Assembly (NCBI GenBank): GCA_035625725.1 | Contig: DASPPB010000058.1 | Span: forward strand, 1-64,000 | From: GJ-E10 sp035625725 | GTDB lineage: Bacteria > Pseudomonadota > Gammaproteobacteria > Burkholderiales > Burkholderiaceae_F | Direction: 5' to 3' | Length of the DNA: 64,000 nt | Shown here: positions 55,701 through 64,000 of the stretch, piece after piece | Layout: every line of letters starts with the position of its first letter | Position numbering within the stretch: position 1 is the first letter of the stretch | Made by a program: the position numbers and the translations under genes | The notes under the pieces: model-generated | What the model was told of the DNA's origin: nothing | Seen by the model: only the letters and a program-made list of their open reading frames with translations | Databases searched by the model: none

Positions 55701-56888
55701 GACGATTTCAAGTCGCTCAACGATACCCTCGGTCACGCGGCCGGCGATGCGCTGCTGCAGGAGGTTGCCCGACGGCTGAAGTCCTGTCTGCGCGAACGTG
55801 ACTCGATCGCACGCATGGGCGGCGATGAGTTCGTCGTGGTTTTGGAGGATCTGAGCGAGGAGGTCGCGGTGGCTGCCCAGCAGACCGAGGCGATTTGCGA
55901 GAAGCTGCTCACCGTCCTTGACCGCCGCTACGAGCTGTTTTCCGACGAGTATCAGTGCACCGCAAGCATAGGTGCCACTTTGTTCTTCGGACGGGAGCAG
56001 CCCGACGTCGACCTGATCAAACAAGCCGACATCGCGATGTACGAGGCGAAACGGGCGGGACGCAAAAACCTCCGCTTCTTTGACCCCAAGATGCAAGAGG
56101 CGGTCAACGTGCAAACTGCGCTGGCTGCGGAGCTGCGTCGGGCTGTGGAACGGCGCGAATTCGCGCTGCACTTCCAGGTCCAGGTCGACAGCCGCAACCG
56201 GCCGATCGGTGCAGAAGCCCTAATCCGCTGGATCCACCCCGTGCGAGGATGCGTGCCGCCGGGGCAATTCATCGACGTGGCCGAAAGCACCGATCTGATC
56301 GTTCCGATCGGGCAGTGGGTTCTGGAGACGGCTTGCGTGCAACTGCGCTCCTGGGCGAAGACAGCCGAAACGCGCAATCTCTCGCTTTGCGTGAATGTGA
56401 GTGCGAAACAGTTTCACCGCGCGGAATTCGTCGATGCGGTCCGCGGACTCGTGCGCCGTTACGGGGTCAATCCGAAACGGTTGGTGCTGGAATTGACGGA
56501 AAGCTCACTCTTGCGCGACACCGAGGAAACCATCGCGACCATGAATGCCTTGCGCGAAATCGGCGTGCAGTTCTCGCTCGATGATTTCGGCACCGGCTAC
56601 TCTTCCTTGCAGTACCTCAAGCGACTTCCGCTCCATCAGCTCAAGATCGACCGGTCCTTCGTGCGCGACATTGCCATCGATAGCAGCGATCTGTCGATCG
56701 TTCAGACCATCATCGCAATGGCACGGAGTCTGAATTTGGAAGTGATCGCCGAAGGTGTTGAAACCCAGGAGCAGCGCAGGTTGCTTTTGGGCATGGGTTG
56801 CAGGGAATTCCAGGGTTTCTTGTTCGGCAAACCGGTACCCATCGATCGGTTTGAAGCAGCGCTCAAGTCGATCGCCCTGATCACATAA
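52791..56888 (+). CDS. membrane PAS-GAF-GGDEF-EAL c-di-GMP signalling protein
   Basis: A 1365-residue sensor. It has a first membrane span (VALIGCFLAVSVGSMEVLSG, near 22-41), a periplasmic sensor part to about 205, a second span (LSLVLAGTAAGLAALALLVY), then two PAS modules (ESSIDSIVISSPTGGILEAN; LEGANLGMWDFDIPTG), a GAF domain (near 515-665), two more PAS modules, GGDEF and EAL. The GGDEF motif is intact (1010-1014) with an RxxD inhibitory site (RERD) five residues before it. The EAL domain has EAL at 1142-1144, DDFGTGYSSL and EGVET, so both cyclase and phosphodiesterase activity look possible. ATG 52791 is chosen; ATG 52737 is in frame upstream. Confidence 0.93.
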   Translation: MPETSARQGIFSRSTWGDAWPYVALIGCFLAVSVGSMEVLSGVRAYVEGEGRYSKAQKEAVVLLSRYGRTYDDRDYRRFQGAIAIPLGDRSARLALSQEEPDVQAAREGLLAGLCDPADLGRVIFLFRWGRWFGPMQHAVDLWTRGDEYVVQIEQLGRQVHEEISAHRGWSEGAQALAARLQAIDEAVTPLEDEFSATLGEGAREVQNTLSLVLAGTAAGLAALALLVYRNHRAERARYESTLRTSEARYRSVFESSIDSIVISSPTGGILEANPAASRLFGHPSGELAALGIGTLIEENSQNAKRAFFGGLESGHFQGTLEFRKKDGTRFLGEVSSANFTDLHGEHRSSVVVRDVTEKNRLLQELIRSEQRMDLALEGANLGMWDFDIPTGRFTGNARLTGMLGFAPGEIEVDAHTFESLLHPDDAAKMAAAFYGHLKGEIAQYEVEYRLRHKDGHWVWIVSRGKVVQRDETGRALRVVGTNKDITTAKFAEENEKRLSRAFRLLSQCDSVLVHAEQQDELLAQICRLTVEIGGHLMAWVGSTPGGRRGPVLALAQAGHEQGYLQLAGVLGQCAEDCAEPVAAAIRTSSTVVEQDIDAGADAAPWRTAARSRGYRSCVALPLLVRGDVFGAFAIYSSEPRAFHQHEVELFEQLAADLAYGIQTLRSRQEHREAQIVLKRESEKNQALLRNASDGIHILDADGYLLEASDSFCSMLGQSREAMIGTHVSQWDAELSRAEISEILRLQFSRRSRNQFETRHRRSNGETFDVEVSSISIELDGGAVLFNSSRDITERKRTQESLRESEERLRAVIEQSPIGLAFARDGLLVDANAVYLRMFGYDNAAQVRGRPLLEQIAYPYTSQIEEHNPLGPGTETVEGAFETVGLRKDGSEFPAYVSAKRLDLKDGPWTIVFLIDITRQKMSEEEIRRLAFFDHLTELPNRRLLNDRLQQALLSSERTGRRGALLFIDLDDFKSLNDTLGHAAGDALLQEVARRLKSCLRERDSIARMGGDEFVVVLEDLSEEVAVAAQQTEAICEKLLTVLDRRYELFSDEYQCTASIGATLFFGREQPDVDLIKQADIAMYEAKRAGRKNLRFFDPKMQEAVNVQTALAAELRRAVERREFALHFQVQVDSRNRPIGAEALIRWIHPVRGCVPPGQFIDVAESTDLIVPIGQWVLETACVQLRSWAKTAETRNLSLCVNVSAKQFHRAEFVDAVRGLVRRYGVNPKRLVLELTESSLLRDTEETIATMNALREIGVQFSLDDFGTGYSSLQYLKRLPLHQLKIDRSFVRDIAIDSSDLSIVQTIIAMARSLNLEVIAEGVETQEQRRLLLGMGCREFQGFLFGKPVPIDRFEAALKSIALIT

Positions 56889-57001
56889 GCCGGGGTCTGT
56901 ACCGCTTCGTCTGGCCATCGGCCGGCAGACGGCGCGCGTCTCCAGATTTCGCGCGGCGCATCGAGGTCTGCGCGCGATCGGTTGCCGGCGCCCAAAGGCT
57001 C

Positions 57002-58900
57002 CTAGGTCTTGTCCGACAAGGCCTGGCGGATCTGCTCCAAAGCGGCGGGGTCCTCGATCGTCGTCAAATCACCCGCGTCCCGTCCTTCACAGATGGCCTG
57101 GATCGTGCGTCGCAAGAGCTTGCCCGAGCGCGTCTTGGGCAGCACGCCCACGAAATGCACGCGCGCGGGCCGCGCCACGGCTCCGAGCTGCGAATCGACG
57201 ACCTTGAGAATTTCGTTTTCCATCGCGGCGCGCTGCGCCGCATTGGCAACCGCCGCCGGGTCGCGGGCTACGGCAAAGGCAACAGCCACCTGACCCTTGA
57301 GCGCATCGGCGATTCCCACGACTGCGACTTCGGCCACACCCGGGTACGAGCTGATCGACTCCTCGATCTCCCGGGTGCCCAGGCGGTGGCCTGCGACATT
57401 GATGACGTCGTCGGTGCGACCCAGTATGAAGAAATACCCGTCGTCGTCGCGAATCCCCCAATCGAACGTCGAATACACGTTTTGACCGGGCACGCTGCGC
57501 CAATAGGTGTTGACGAAGCGTTCGTCATCCCCCCAGATCGTGCTCATGCATCCCGGCGGCAGCGGCCCCTTGATCGCGACCACCCCCTTGGTGTTGTTGC
57601 CGACCTCCTTGCCGCTCACCTCGTCGTAGAGCCGCACGTCGTAGCCATAGCAGGCCACGCCCGGGCTGCCGAACTTGGGCGGCAGCGCTTCAATTCCGCG
57701 GGGCGTCGCAAGAATGGGCCATCCGGTCTCGGTCTGCCAGTAATTGTCGACGACGGGCCGCCCGAGGCCTTCAGCGATCCAGCGCGCGGTGGGTTCGTCG
57801 AGCGGCTCGCCCGCAAGAAACAGGGTTTTGAGCGAAGACAGGTCGTGCCGGCGCAGGAGCGCCGGATCCTGTTTTTTCAGGACGCGGATCGCCGTGGGCG
57901 CCGAAAACATGACATTGACCCGGTACTGTTCGACGATGCGCCACCATACCGCCCCGTCGGGGCGAATCGGCGTGCCCTCGTAGACCACGGTGGCCATTCC
58001 CGCCAGTAGCGGTCCGTAGACGATGTAGCTGTGGCCCACCACCCAGCCGATGTCGCTAGTGGAGAAGTACGTCTCTCCGGGCATGCCCGCAAAAATGTGC
58101 TTCATCGACGCGGCCAGCGCCACGGCGTAACCCCCCGTGTCACGCTGCACGCCTTTGGGCCGGCCGGTGGTCCCGGAGGTGTACAGGATGTACGAGGGCT
58201 CGTTGGATTCGAGCCAGACGCACTCGACCTGTGCGTCCCAGTGCTTGCGCAGTTGGGCCGCGCCATCCAGATCCCGGCCCGACGTCATGGGCATCGGCGC
58301 GAGGCCCCGGTCGAACAGAAGCACGTGCTCGGGTGGGTTCTTCGCCAGCGAAATTGCCTGGTCAAGCAAACCCTTGTAGGCGACAGTTTTGCCGGCTCGG
58401 GAGCCCGCGTCAGCCGAAATGATGATTCGGGGCCGCGCATCATCGATTCGCGTGGCCAAACTGTGGGACGCAAAGCCTCCGAACACCACGGAATGAATTG
58501 CCCCTATGCGCACGCAACCCAGCATCGCGAATACGGCCTCGGGGATCATCGGCATGTAGATGAGCACCCGATCACCGCGCTGGGTGCCCAGTGCCCGCAA
58601 GAGCGCGGCGAATCGGTTCACTTGCCGGTGCAGCTCCGCGAAGGTGTAAGTCTTTTCTTCGTTGGTCTCGGTCGAAACGTAGATCAATGCCGGCTGATTG
58701 GCCCGCGCAGCCAGATGCCGGTCGACCGCGTTATGGCACAAATTGGTGCTCGCACCCGGAAACCAACTTGCAAACGGCGGGCGCGAGGCGTCGAGCACGC
58801 GCTGCACCGGTTGGCGCCAATCGATCAGCCCGGCTTGCTCGCCCCAGAAGACCTCGGGCTGGCGCAGCGAACGGGCGTGGAATTCCTGGTAGGCGTTCAT
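57002..58900 (-). CDS. prpE: propionate-CoA ligase PrpE
   Basis: A 632-residue acyl-AMP-forming ligase of the PrpE/Acs group (MNAYQEFHARSLRQPEVFWG at the start, typical of PrpE). Motifs: LYTSGTTGRPKGVQRDTGGY (ATP loop), DNYWQTETGWPIL, LGRTDDVINVAGHRLGTREI (hinge), and LPKTRSGKLLRR, holding the catalytic Lys that is regulated by acetylation in relatives. It activates propionate to propionyl-CoA. No other prp gene is adjacent. Its ATG overlaps by 4 nt (58897-58900) the stop of the degenerate signalling gene upstream. It is convergent with the GGDEF-EAL gene. Confidence 0.94.
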   Translation of the reverse strand: MNAYQEFHARSLRQPEVFWGEQAGLIDWRQPVQRVLDASRPPFASWFPGASTNLCHNAVDRHLAARANQPALIYVSTETNEEKTYTFAELHRQVNRFAALLRALGTQRGDRVLIYMPMIPEAVFAMLGCVRIGAIHSVVFGGFASHSLATRIDDARPRIIISADAGSRAGKTVAYKGLLDQAISLAKNPPEHVLLFDRGLAPMPMTSGRDLDGAAQLRKHWDAQVECVWLESNEPSYILYTSGTTGRPKGVQRDTGGYAVALAASMKHIFAGMPGETYFSTSDIGWVVGHSYIVYGPLLAGMATVVYEGTPIRPDGAVWWRIVEQYRVNVMFSAPTAIRVLKKQDPALLRRHDLSSLKTLFLAGEPLDEPTARWIAEGLGRPVVDNYWQTETGWPILATPRGIEALPPKFGSPGVACYGYDVRLYDEVSGKEVGNNTKGVVAIKGPLPPGCMSTIWGDDERFVNTYWRSVPGQNVYSTFDWGIRDDDGYFFILGRTDDVINVAGHRLGTREIEESISSYPGVAEVAVVGIADALKGQVAVAFAVARDPAAVANAAQRAAMENEILKVVDSQLGAVARPARVHFVGVLPKTRSGKLLRRTIQAICEGRDAGDLTTIEDPAALEQIRQALSDKT

Positions 58901-60102
58901 GATTCCTTCTCTGAGCCGGTAGCGCGCTTGCTGCTGGGCTGGTTTTGCTGTTGGCGGATCAAGCGAAGCAGCGGATTGAGTTGCTCGAGCAGCCGCGGGA
59001 TATGCGATATGACCTCCGCCGAGCGGCCCGATGCGATCAGCACCAAGGCGAGACTGACATCCATCGAGCCGCTTTCGGCGTTCGGATCAAAGCCCCCGGC
59101 TTTGGCTGCTTCGGAGGCTCCGAGCATGATGCGCCGCGAACGCGTGCTTTGGGCCATCTGGGCGCGCCGCTGCGCCTGAGCTCGCAGCTCACCGGCGCTG
59201 CGGCGCAACTCTTCCGATAGGGTCGCCACCCCGATGCAGGTCCAGACCTCCACGCCAGGGCCGGCGGCATCGACGTTTTCCAGGACCTTGCGCAGGCGCG
59301 CGGCAAACCGCAGCATGTCCGTCATCCCGTTGTTTTGCGTAGCTACGCAAAACTCGGTCTTGTCCGACCGGGTCGCGAGGTCCTCCAGGCGCACCGAGGA
59401 ACTCAACGCCCGCCCGACGTGCCGCATGCGCTGTTCAATTTCGCCGTCCCAGGCCTCACTGCGGGGCATCTTGAGCTCGACGCGGATGCAGATCAGGGCG
59501 AGGTCCGAAAGCGCCCGGCGTGCATACGACAGCAGTTTGTCCACCTGCCGATCGAAGGCCGGTAGTGTGAGTAGCTCCGTCTCCGGATCCACCGTGCGCG
59601 CCGAATCGAGCTCGGCGCGGCTCTCGATGAGCGCCTCGCGCGTGGTGGCAAGGTCAACGAGCACCCGAAGACGCGAAAGCAACTCCCCGGCCGTAGTCGG
59701 GGAGAGCGGCTCGCTGATCAGCAGCGAGGTGGCTTCGAGCGCTTCGACCCGTGGGCTCTCGGCGGCGCTTGCCTGGTCGAGCAGCGCGATGGCAGGCATG
59801 TCACGGATGCGCTGGACTTTGGAGGCCCGCAGACGGCCGAGCAACTCCAATGCGCGTACCGCCGGTGCGGCCAGCTCAACGATCACGACACGCACCGACG
59901 AATCCAAGAGCACCGCCTGCCAAGCAGCTTCCGCGTCGGCGACCTCGCGCACGTCGAAATGTTTGCGCACGGCCTCTCCGGCAGCCCCACGGGAAATTCG
60001 ACCCGCGTCGGCGAGCAGGATCCGGGGTTTGGCCGAAGCGGGGACGCTTGGCGCGGGCGCGGTTTGCGGCGCGCCTGGGGAATCCGGTCCTTTCTGGGTC
60101 AC
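58897..60102 (-). CDS. protein with degenerate receiver and degenerate GGDEF domains
   Basis: A 401-residue protein. Residues about 26-140 resemble a response-regulator receiver (KPRILLADAGRISRGAAGEA) but the phospho-acceptor position is Glu76 (VVIVELAAP), and the usual acidic pair is reduced to one Asp32. Residues about 165-330 resemble a diguanylate cyclase (DPETELLTLPAFDRQVDKLL in place of DxLTGLxNRR; TRSDKTEFCV where GGDEF should be). Both domains therefore look enzymatically dead and may bind ligands or partners. The C-terminal 40 residues are Gln/Asn/Ser-rich. It is translationally coupled to prpE, so a regulatory link to propionate activation is possible. Confidence 0.75.
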   Translation of the reverse strand: MTQKGPDSPGAPQTAPAPSVPASAKPRILLADAGRISRGAAGEAVRKHFDVREVADAEAAWQAVLLDSSVRVVIVELAAPAVRALELLGRLRASKVQRIRDMPAIALLDQASAAESPRVEALEATSLLISEPLSPTTAGELLSRLRVLVDLATTREALIESRAELDSARTVDPETELLTLPAFDRQVDKLLSYARRALSDLALICIRVELKMPRSEAWDGEIEQRMRHVGRALSSSVRLEDLATRSDKTEFCVATQNNGMTDMLRFAARLRKVLENVDAAGPGVEVWTCIGVATLSEELRRSAGELRAQAQRRAQMAQSTRSRRIMLGASEAAKAGGFDPNAESGSMDVSLALVLIASGRSAEVISHIPRLLEQLNPLLRLIRQQQNQPSSKRATGSEKES

Positions 60103-60179
60103 GTCGTTACCACCTTGTGGGTTGGCTGCTTGCCGTTGATGGTCCAGATATCGGGCGCCAATACGCTGGGTTGCACCGA

Positions 60180-61253
60180 TCAGGGTCCGGGCGCCGAGAC
60201 GGCAGCCGCGGCGATGCTTTGCCGGGCGCGGGCGACGGCCGCCAGGATCGCATTCGCGTGCGTGGCCACGGCCAACTCGCCTTCGCGGATGGAGGACTCG
60301 CGCGCCGCAAAATCGGTACTGCCGATTGCGTCGACGGCCGGCTCCAGCACAACGTCGGCCTCGCCCAGCTCGCTGCGCGCTATCGCCTGTCCCATGATCG
60401 TGAAGGACTGCAGGAGGATGTCGAAGGTGCCGGTGGTGCTCTGGTATGCCGGTTTTTTCGAGATGTCGACCGCGATCACGACATCGGCGCCCAGGCGTCG
60501 AGCGGTGCGCACCGGAACGGGGCTGACCAGGCCGCCGTCTACGTATTCGCGGCCCCCGATGGCCACGGGCTGAAAGACCCCCGGGACGCTGCTGGAGGCG
60601 CGCACTGCCATGCCGACATTGCCCCGCTCGAAGACCATCATTTCGCCCGTGCGCAGGTCGGTGGCCACAATGGCGAGCTTGCGCGGCAGCTTTTCGATCG
60701 GTCGCTGCTCGACTTGCTCATTGACGAAGTCCTGCAAGGCTTGGCCTTTGAAGAGTCCGCGCGATGGCAAGGACCAGTCGGTGAGCGTCGATTCCTCGAA
60801 CTGCATCGCCACGCGCTGCAAATGGGCGCCATCGTATCCGGAAGCGTACAGCGCGGCAACGAAGCTGCCCACACTGGTGCCCACGAGGATGTCGGGCACG
60901 ATTCCCTGGGCTTCGAGCGCTTTGATCACGCCGACGTGGGCAAACCCGCGTGCGGCGCCGCCACCCAATGCCAAGGCGATCCTTACCGGCGGCGCGGGCG
61001 GCTGCGATGGCGCAGCCGGTGCCGGCGCGGACTCGGGCGCAGCCGCTGCCGGCAGCGCGTTTTGTTCCGCTGCGGGCGTCTGCGAGGGCGCAGCGACCGC
61101 CACGGGAAGCTCGGCGCTAACGGGCGCGGTCGCGGGCGTGGGGCCACCTGCGGCGCGCTCCGGAGCGAGCGTCTGGCAGGCGGCGAGGGCGCCGATTAGG
61201 CCGCAGAGCGCGAGGCGCGCGGCGCCTCTTGTAAGGGTCGTTAGCAAAACCAA
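60180..61253 (-). CDS. patatin-like phospholipase, lipoprotein (RssA-type)
   Basis: A 357-residue protein with a lipoprotein signal (lipobox LAAC, Cys26), a Pro/Ala-rich linker (about 30-90), and a patatin domain: oxyanion GGGAARGFAHVGVIKALEAQ, nucleophile elbow GTSVGSFVAALYASG, and the catalytic Asp in EYVDGGLVSPVPV, the Ser-Asp dyad of phospholipase A2-like enzymes. Relatives include E. coli RssA and many small patatins. It is probably anchored in the envelope, and the substrate is unknown. It is divergent from the PYROXD2-like gene (103-bp gap). Confidence 0.92.
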   Translation of the reverse strand: MVLLTTLTRGAARLALCGLIGALAACQTLAPERAAGGPTPATAPVSAELPVAVAAPSQTPAAEQNALPAAAAPESAPAPAAPSQPPAPPVRIALALGGGAARGFAHVGVIKALEAQGIVPDILVGTSVGSFVAALYASGYDGAHLQRVAMQFEESTLTDWSLPSRGLFKGQALQDFVNEQVEQRPIEKLPRKLAIVATDLRTGEMMVFERGNVGMAVRASSSVPGVFQPVAIGGREYVDGGLVSPVPVRTARRLGADVVIAVDISKKPAYQSTTGTFDILLQSFTIMGQAIARSELGEADVVLEPAVDAIGSTDFAARESSIREGELAVATHANAILAAVARARQSIAAAAVSAPGP

Positions 61254-61356
61254 GCCATCGAAAAGTGTGGTAACAAGCCAGCCGTGTCGGGATGGGGGAT
61301 CTACTCAGGGCACAGCGGTGCCGCGCTGGATCTGGCGAAAGAAGGAGAAGCGGACT

Positions 61357-63006
61357 ATGGCCGCCCCGATCGCAGACGTCATTGTAGTAGGCGCGGGCCA
61401 CAACGGTCTTGTGTGCGCCAACTACCTGGCGGCCGCGGGCTTGAAAGTGACGGTACTCGAGAGGCGCTCCGTCCTGGGCGGGGCGGCGGTGACCGAGGAG
61501 TTCTTGCCGGGGTTTCGCAATTCCTCGGCGAGCTACACGGTGAGCCTGCTGCAGCCCACGGTGATTCGCGACTTGCGGCTCATCGAGCGTGGCTTGCGTA
61601 TTGTCGAGCGACCGTTTGCCAACTTTGTTCCGTCGGCCGACGGGCGCGCGCTGCGCTTTGGGGGCGCGGCCGCCCCAGCGACGGACGATGCATCGGGCAT
61701 TGCGCTCGAGCGGTTCTCACCAAGGGACGCGCAACGGTTGCCGGAGCATTACGCACGGATTAAGCGCATTGCCGACGTGCTGCGACGCTGGGTGCTGCGC
61801 ACCCCTCCGGAGCTGGGCGGGCGCTGGATCGTGTCGGATTTGGCTTCGGCCCGCACCGTCGCGCGGCTGGCCGGGGACATCGGCGGCCTGGGGCTCGCCG
61901 GTCAGCGCGATTTGTTGTCGGCCTTTACTCGCAGCGCCGGGGAGTGGCTCGATTCCATGTTCGAGTGCGATGCGCTCAAGGCCGCTTTGGGCTTTGATTC
62001 GATCGTGGGCAACTTTGCCAGCCCGTACGCATCCGGATCGGCCTACGTGCTGCTGCATCACTGCTTCGGCCAAATCAACGGCAAGCAAGGCGCCTGGGGA
62101 CACGTTGTGGGCGGTATGGGGCGCATCACGGAGCTCATGGCCGAGGAGGCCCGCTCGCGCGGGGTGAGAATCGAGCGCGACTGCGAGGTGCGCCGTGTAC
62201 TGGTCGAGGGCGGGCGCGTCGCCGGAGTCGAGCTTGCCAATGGCCGCTCGCTGACCGCGCGTGCGGTAGCTGCCGGGGTCAACCCCAAGCTACTGTATCA
62301 GCGACTGCTCGATGCGCAGCATCTCAGCGCCGAGTTTCGCGCCGCCATCGAGCAATATCGTTGCGCTTCGGGATCGTTTCGAATCAACGTTGCGCTCTCC
62401 GAGCTGCCCGACTTTGGTTGCCAGCCCGGCACGCATGCACAGGAGCATCACGCCAGCGGGATTTTGCTGGGGCCTTCGCTTCGGGTCATGGACCAGGCCT
62501 GGCAAGATGCCGTTCGCGAGGGCTATTCCCGCGTACCCATCATAGAAATGCTGCTGCCGAGCGTTGTCGACGACACGCTGGCACCGCGCGGAGCGCATGT
62601 CGCGAGTCTGTTTTGCCAGCAATTCGATCCACAGCCCGCCGGAGGCTGGGAGGCGCGCAAAGAGGGCGCAATCGAGGCGATTTTCCGGGTCGTGGAGTCG
62701 TATTGCCCGAATTTCCGGCGCGCATTGCTTGGCTTTAAGGCGTGGTCCCCGCTTGATCTGGAACGCGATTACGGGCTCGTCGGCGGCGACATTTTTCACG
62801 GCCGGCTGTCGCTCGATCAGCTGTTTTGCTTCCGCCCCTTGATCGGCAGCGCCCGCTACCGCGGGCCGATCCGCGGGCTGTACCATTGTGCCTCGGGCGC
62901 GCACCCTGGCGGGGGGGTTTCGGGTGCTCCCGGATGCAACGCGGCGCGCGAAATTTTGCGCGACTGGAATGCCCTACGCCGAAGAGCCCGGGCAGCATCG
63001 GGCTAA
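61357..63006 (+). CDS. FAD-dependent oxidoreductase (PYROXD2/phytoene-desaturase-like)
   Basis: A 549-residue flavoprotein. The Rossmann FAD motif is VIVVGAGHNGLVCANYLAAA (residues near 8-27), then LERRSVLGGAAVTEEFLPGF. A middle motif is INGKQGAWGHVVGGMGRITE, and the C-terminal FAD motif is YHCASGAHPGGGVSGAPGCN. This matches PYROXD2-type NAD(P)/FAD oxidoreductases, related to carotenoid desaturases. ATG 61357 has GAAGGAG at normal spacing. It lies upstream of etfB with a 106-bp gap. ETF may accept electrons from such enzymes, but this is inference from proximity. Confidence 0.92.
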   Translation: MAAPIADVIVVGAGHNGLVCANYLAAAGLKVTVLERRSVLGGAAVTEEFLPGFRNSSASYTVSLLQPTVIRDLRLIERGLRIVERPFANFVPSADGRALRFGGAAAPATDDASGIALERFSPRDAQRLPEHYARIKRIADVLRRWVLRTPPELGGRWIVSDLASARTVARLAGDIGGLGLAGQRDLLSAFTRSAGEWLDSMFECDALKAALGFDSIVGNFASPYASGSAYVLLHHCFGQINGKQGAWGHVVGGMGRITELMAEEARSRGVRIERDCEVRRVLVEGGRVAGVELANGRSLTARAVAAGVNPKLLYQRLLDAQHLSAEFRAAIEQYRCASGSFRINVALSELPDFGCQPGTHAQEHHASGILLGPSLRVMDQAWQDAVREGYSRVPIIEMLLPSVVDDTLAPRGAHVASLFCQQFDPQPAGGWEARKEGAIEAIFRVVESYCPNFRRALLGFKAWSPLDLERDYGLVGGDIFHGRLSLDQLFCFRPLIGSARYRGPIRGLYHCASGAHPGGGVSGAPGCNAAREILRDWNALRRRARAASG

Positions 63007-63112
63007 CTGCGTATGATTAGATGCGCATGCATCAGGGCGAGGCCGCGCACGGCGGCGTCGAGGGCGAAGGCCGTGTCGTGTGGGCAACGCAACGCAAACG
63101 GACGGAAGAAAA

Positions 63113-63865
63113 ATGAAAGTAATGGTCTGCGTCAAGCGAGTGGTCGACTACAACGTCAAGGTTCGCGTGAAATCCGACCAGAGCGGCGTCGATTTGGGCA
63201 ACGTCAAGATGTCGATGAACCCCTTTGACGAAATCGCCGTCGAAGAGGCCATGCGTCTGAAGGAGGCGTCGGTGGCGACCGAGGTCGTTGCCGTCTCGTG
63301 CGGCGGCAGCCAGTGTCAGGAGACGCTGCGCACGGCGCTGGCGATCGGGGCCGATCGCGCAATACTCGTGGAGACCAACGCGGAACTGCAGCCTCTGGCG
63401 GTGGCCAAGCTGCTGGCGGCACTCATGGAGCGCGAACAGCCGCAGCTGGTGATCATGGGCAAGCAGGCGATCGACGACGACGCGAACCAGACCGGACAGA
63501 TGCTCGCGGCCCTGCGCGGACTGCCGCAGGCAACGTTTGCTTCGCGCGTGCAGGTGGCCGAGGGCAGGGCGCAGGTCACCCGAGAGGTCGACGGCGGTCT
63601 GGAGACGGTGTCGGTGCGGCTGCCGGCGGTGATCACCACGGACCTGCGCCTGAACGAACCGCGCTACGTCACTTTGCCCAACATCATGAAAGCAAAGAAA
63701 AAACCGCTGGAGACGATTTCACCGGAGAGTCTGGGCGTGGACGTGTCGCCCCGGCTCAAAACCATCAAAGTGACCGAACCGGCACAACGCAAGGCCGGAA
63801 TACGCGTTCCGGACGTCGCGACGCTCGTTGCCAAGCTGCGTGACGAAGCCAAGGTGATTTCGTGA
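63113..63865 (+). CDS. etfB: electron transfer flavoprotein beta subunit
   Basis: A 250-residue EtfB (family length about 249) carrying AMP. MKVMVCVKRVVDYNVKVRV at the start, NPFDEIAVEEAMRLKE, the AMP/recognition region IMGKQAIDDDANQTGQMLAA, and TTDLRLNEPRYVTLPNIMKA match the family, including the recognition loop that contacts acyl-CoA dehydrogenases. ATG 63113 follows GGAAGAAAA. It pairs with EtfA, encoded 17 nt downstream, and passes electrons from dehydrogenases to ETF-ubiquinone oxidoreductase. Confidence 0.97.
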   Translation: MKVMVCVKRVVDYNVKVRVKSDQSGVDLGNVKMSMNPFDEIAVEEAMRLKEASVATEVVAVSCGGSQCQETLRTALAIGADRAILVETNAELQPLAVAKLLAALMEREQPQLVIMGKQAIDDDANQTGQMLAALRGLPQATFASRVQVAEGRAQVTREVDGGLETVSVRLPAVITTDLRLNEPRYVTLPNIMKAKKKPLETISPESLGVDVSPRLKTIKVTEPAQRKAGIRVPDVATLVAKLRDEAKVIS

Positions 63866-63882
63866 CGGTGGGAGGGTAGGCG

Positions 63883-64000
63883 ATGCGAGCACTGGTCCTG
63901 GCCGAGCACGACAACGTCTCGCTTAAGGCCGTCACGCGCAATGTGGTCACGGCGGCCACGGCGGCCGCGGGCGCGGTCGATGTGCTGGTAGTGGGAAGCG
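63883..64000 (+). CDS. etfA: electron transfer flavoprotein alpha subunit, 3' end missing
   Basis: Only 39 residues are visible, MRALVLAEHDNVSLKAVTRN continuing VVTAATAAAGAVDVLVVGS, the typical EtfA N-terminus (LVLAEHDN...VTAA). It starts at ATG 63883 with a strong GGGAGGG upstream, 17 nt after etfB, and runs off the right edge; the family length is about 310. It binds FAD in the heterodimer with EtfB. Confidence 0.93.
   Translation, partial: MRALVLAEHDNVSLKAVTRNVVTAATAAAGAVDVLVVGS

Noticed and set aside
56908..56931. Hairpin between the convergent GGDEF-EAL and prpE genes.
   Set aside because: The stem is imperfect and there is no T-run; not enough to call a terminator.

Overview
The window is high-GC (by eye about two thirds G+C) and densely coded. 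Gene order and protein families point to a betaproteobacterium, probably in or near the Burkholderiales. The clearest support is the run scpB-rluB-(leader RNA)-rimP-nusA-infB-rbfA-truB-typA-dusA, a LexA-controlled imuA/imuB/dnaE2 mutagenesis system, a persulfide dioxygenase-rhodanese fusion, a hypCABDFE cluster and PrpE. I saw no rRNA, convincing tRNA, CRISPR array, transposase or phage gene.

Left arm (1-13 kb): a PEBP-family fragment at the edge, then dnaE2 with a near-perfect SOS box on its start codon. Next come an exported protein followed by an ECF sigma factor/anti-sigma pair, a frameshifted DmeF-type Co/Ni efflux gene, a coupled three-gene cell-envelope operon (exported protein, M48 metalloprotease, lipoprotein), and the persulfide dioxygenase-rhodanese fusion.

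Hydrogenase region (13.3-20.2 kb): hypC-A-B-D-F-E form one tightly overlapping minus-strand operon for the Ni-Fe(CN)2CO cofactor, but no hydrogenase structural gene is present. Divergent from hypC lie two decayed genes that can only be read by switching frames. One is a HyaD/HoxM-like maturation protease with an internal deletion; the other is a HyaF/HupH-like protein spread over three frames. This flank looks like the remains of a hydrogenase operon.

SOS region (20.2-26 kb): imuB, with its own SOS box, lies apart from a lexA-imuA pair that has its own SOS box. Between imuB and imuA are a VOC protein and two small uncharacterised genes. Together with dnaE2 17 kb away, the mutasome is split into three LexA-controlled units.

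Core information-processing block (26.3-38.4 kb): chromosome segregation (ScpB), 23S rRNA pseudouridylation (RluB), a structured terminator-bearing leader, then ribosome maturation, transcription elongation, translation initiation, tRNA modification and BipA genes in one direction.

Right arm (38.4-64 kb): an FAD-dependent 2-hydroxyacid dehydrogenase, a YihY-family membrane protein, a coupled glycosyltransferase/ChbG-type deacetylase pair, and an FAH-family hydrolase. Then come a MoxR-DUF58-transglutaminase module, a class II histone-deacetylase-like amidohydrolase, an enoyl-CoA hydratase homologue, and a TenA/CADD-like protein with a clear terminator. After about 1 kb with no recognisable gene there is a large PAS-GAF-GGDEF-EAL protein, PrpE coupled to a protein with degenerate receiver and GGDEF domains, a patatin lipoprotein, a PYROXD2-like oxidoreductase, and etfB with the start of etfA at the right edge.

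All identifications come from reading the translated sequences. No database search was run.
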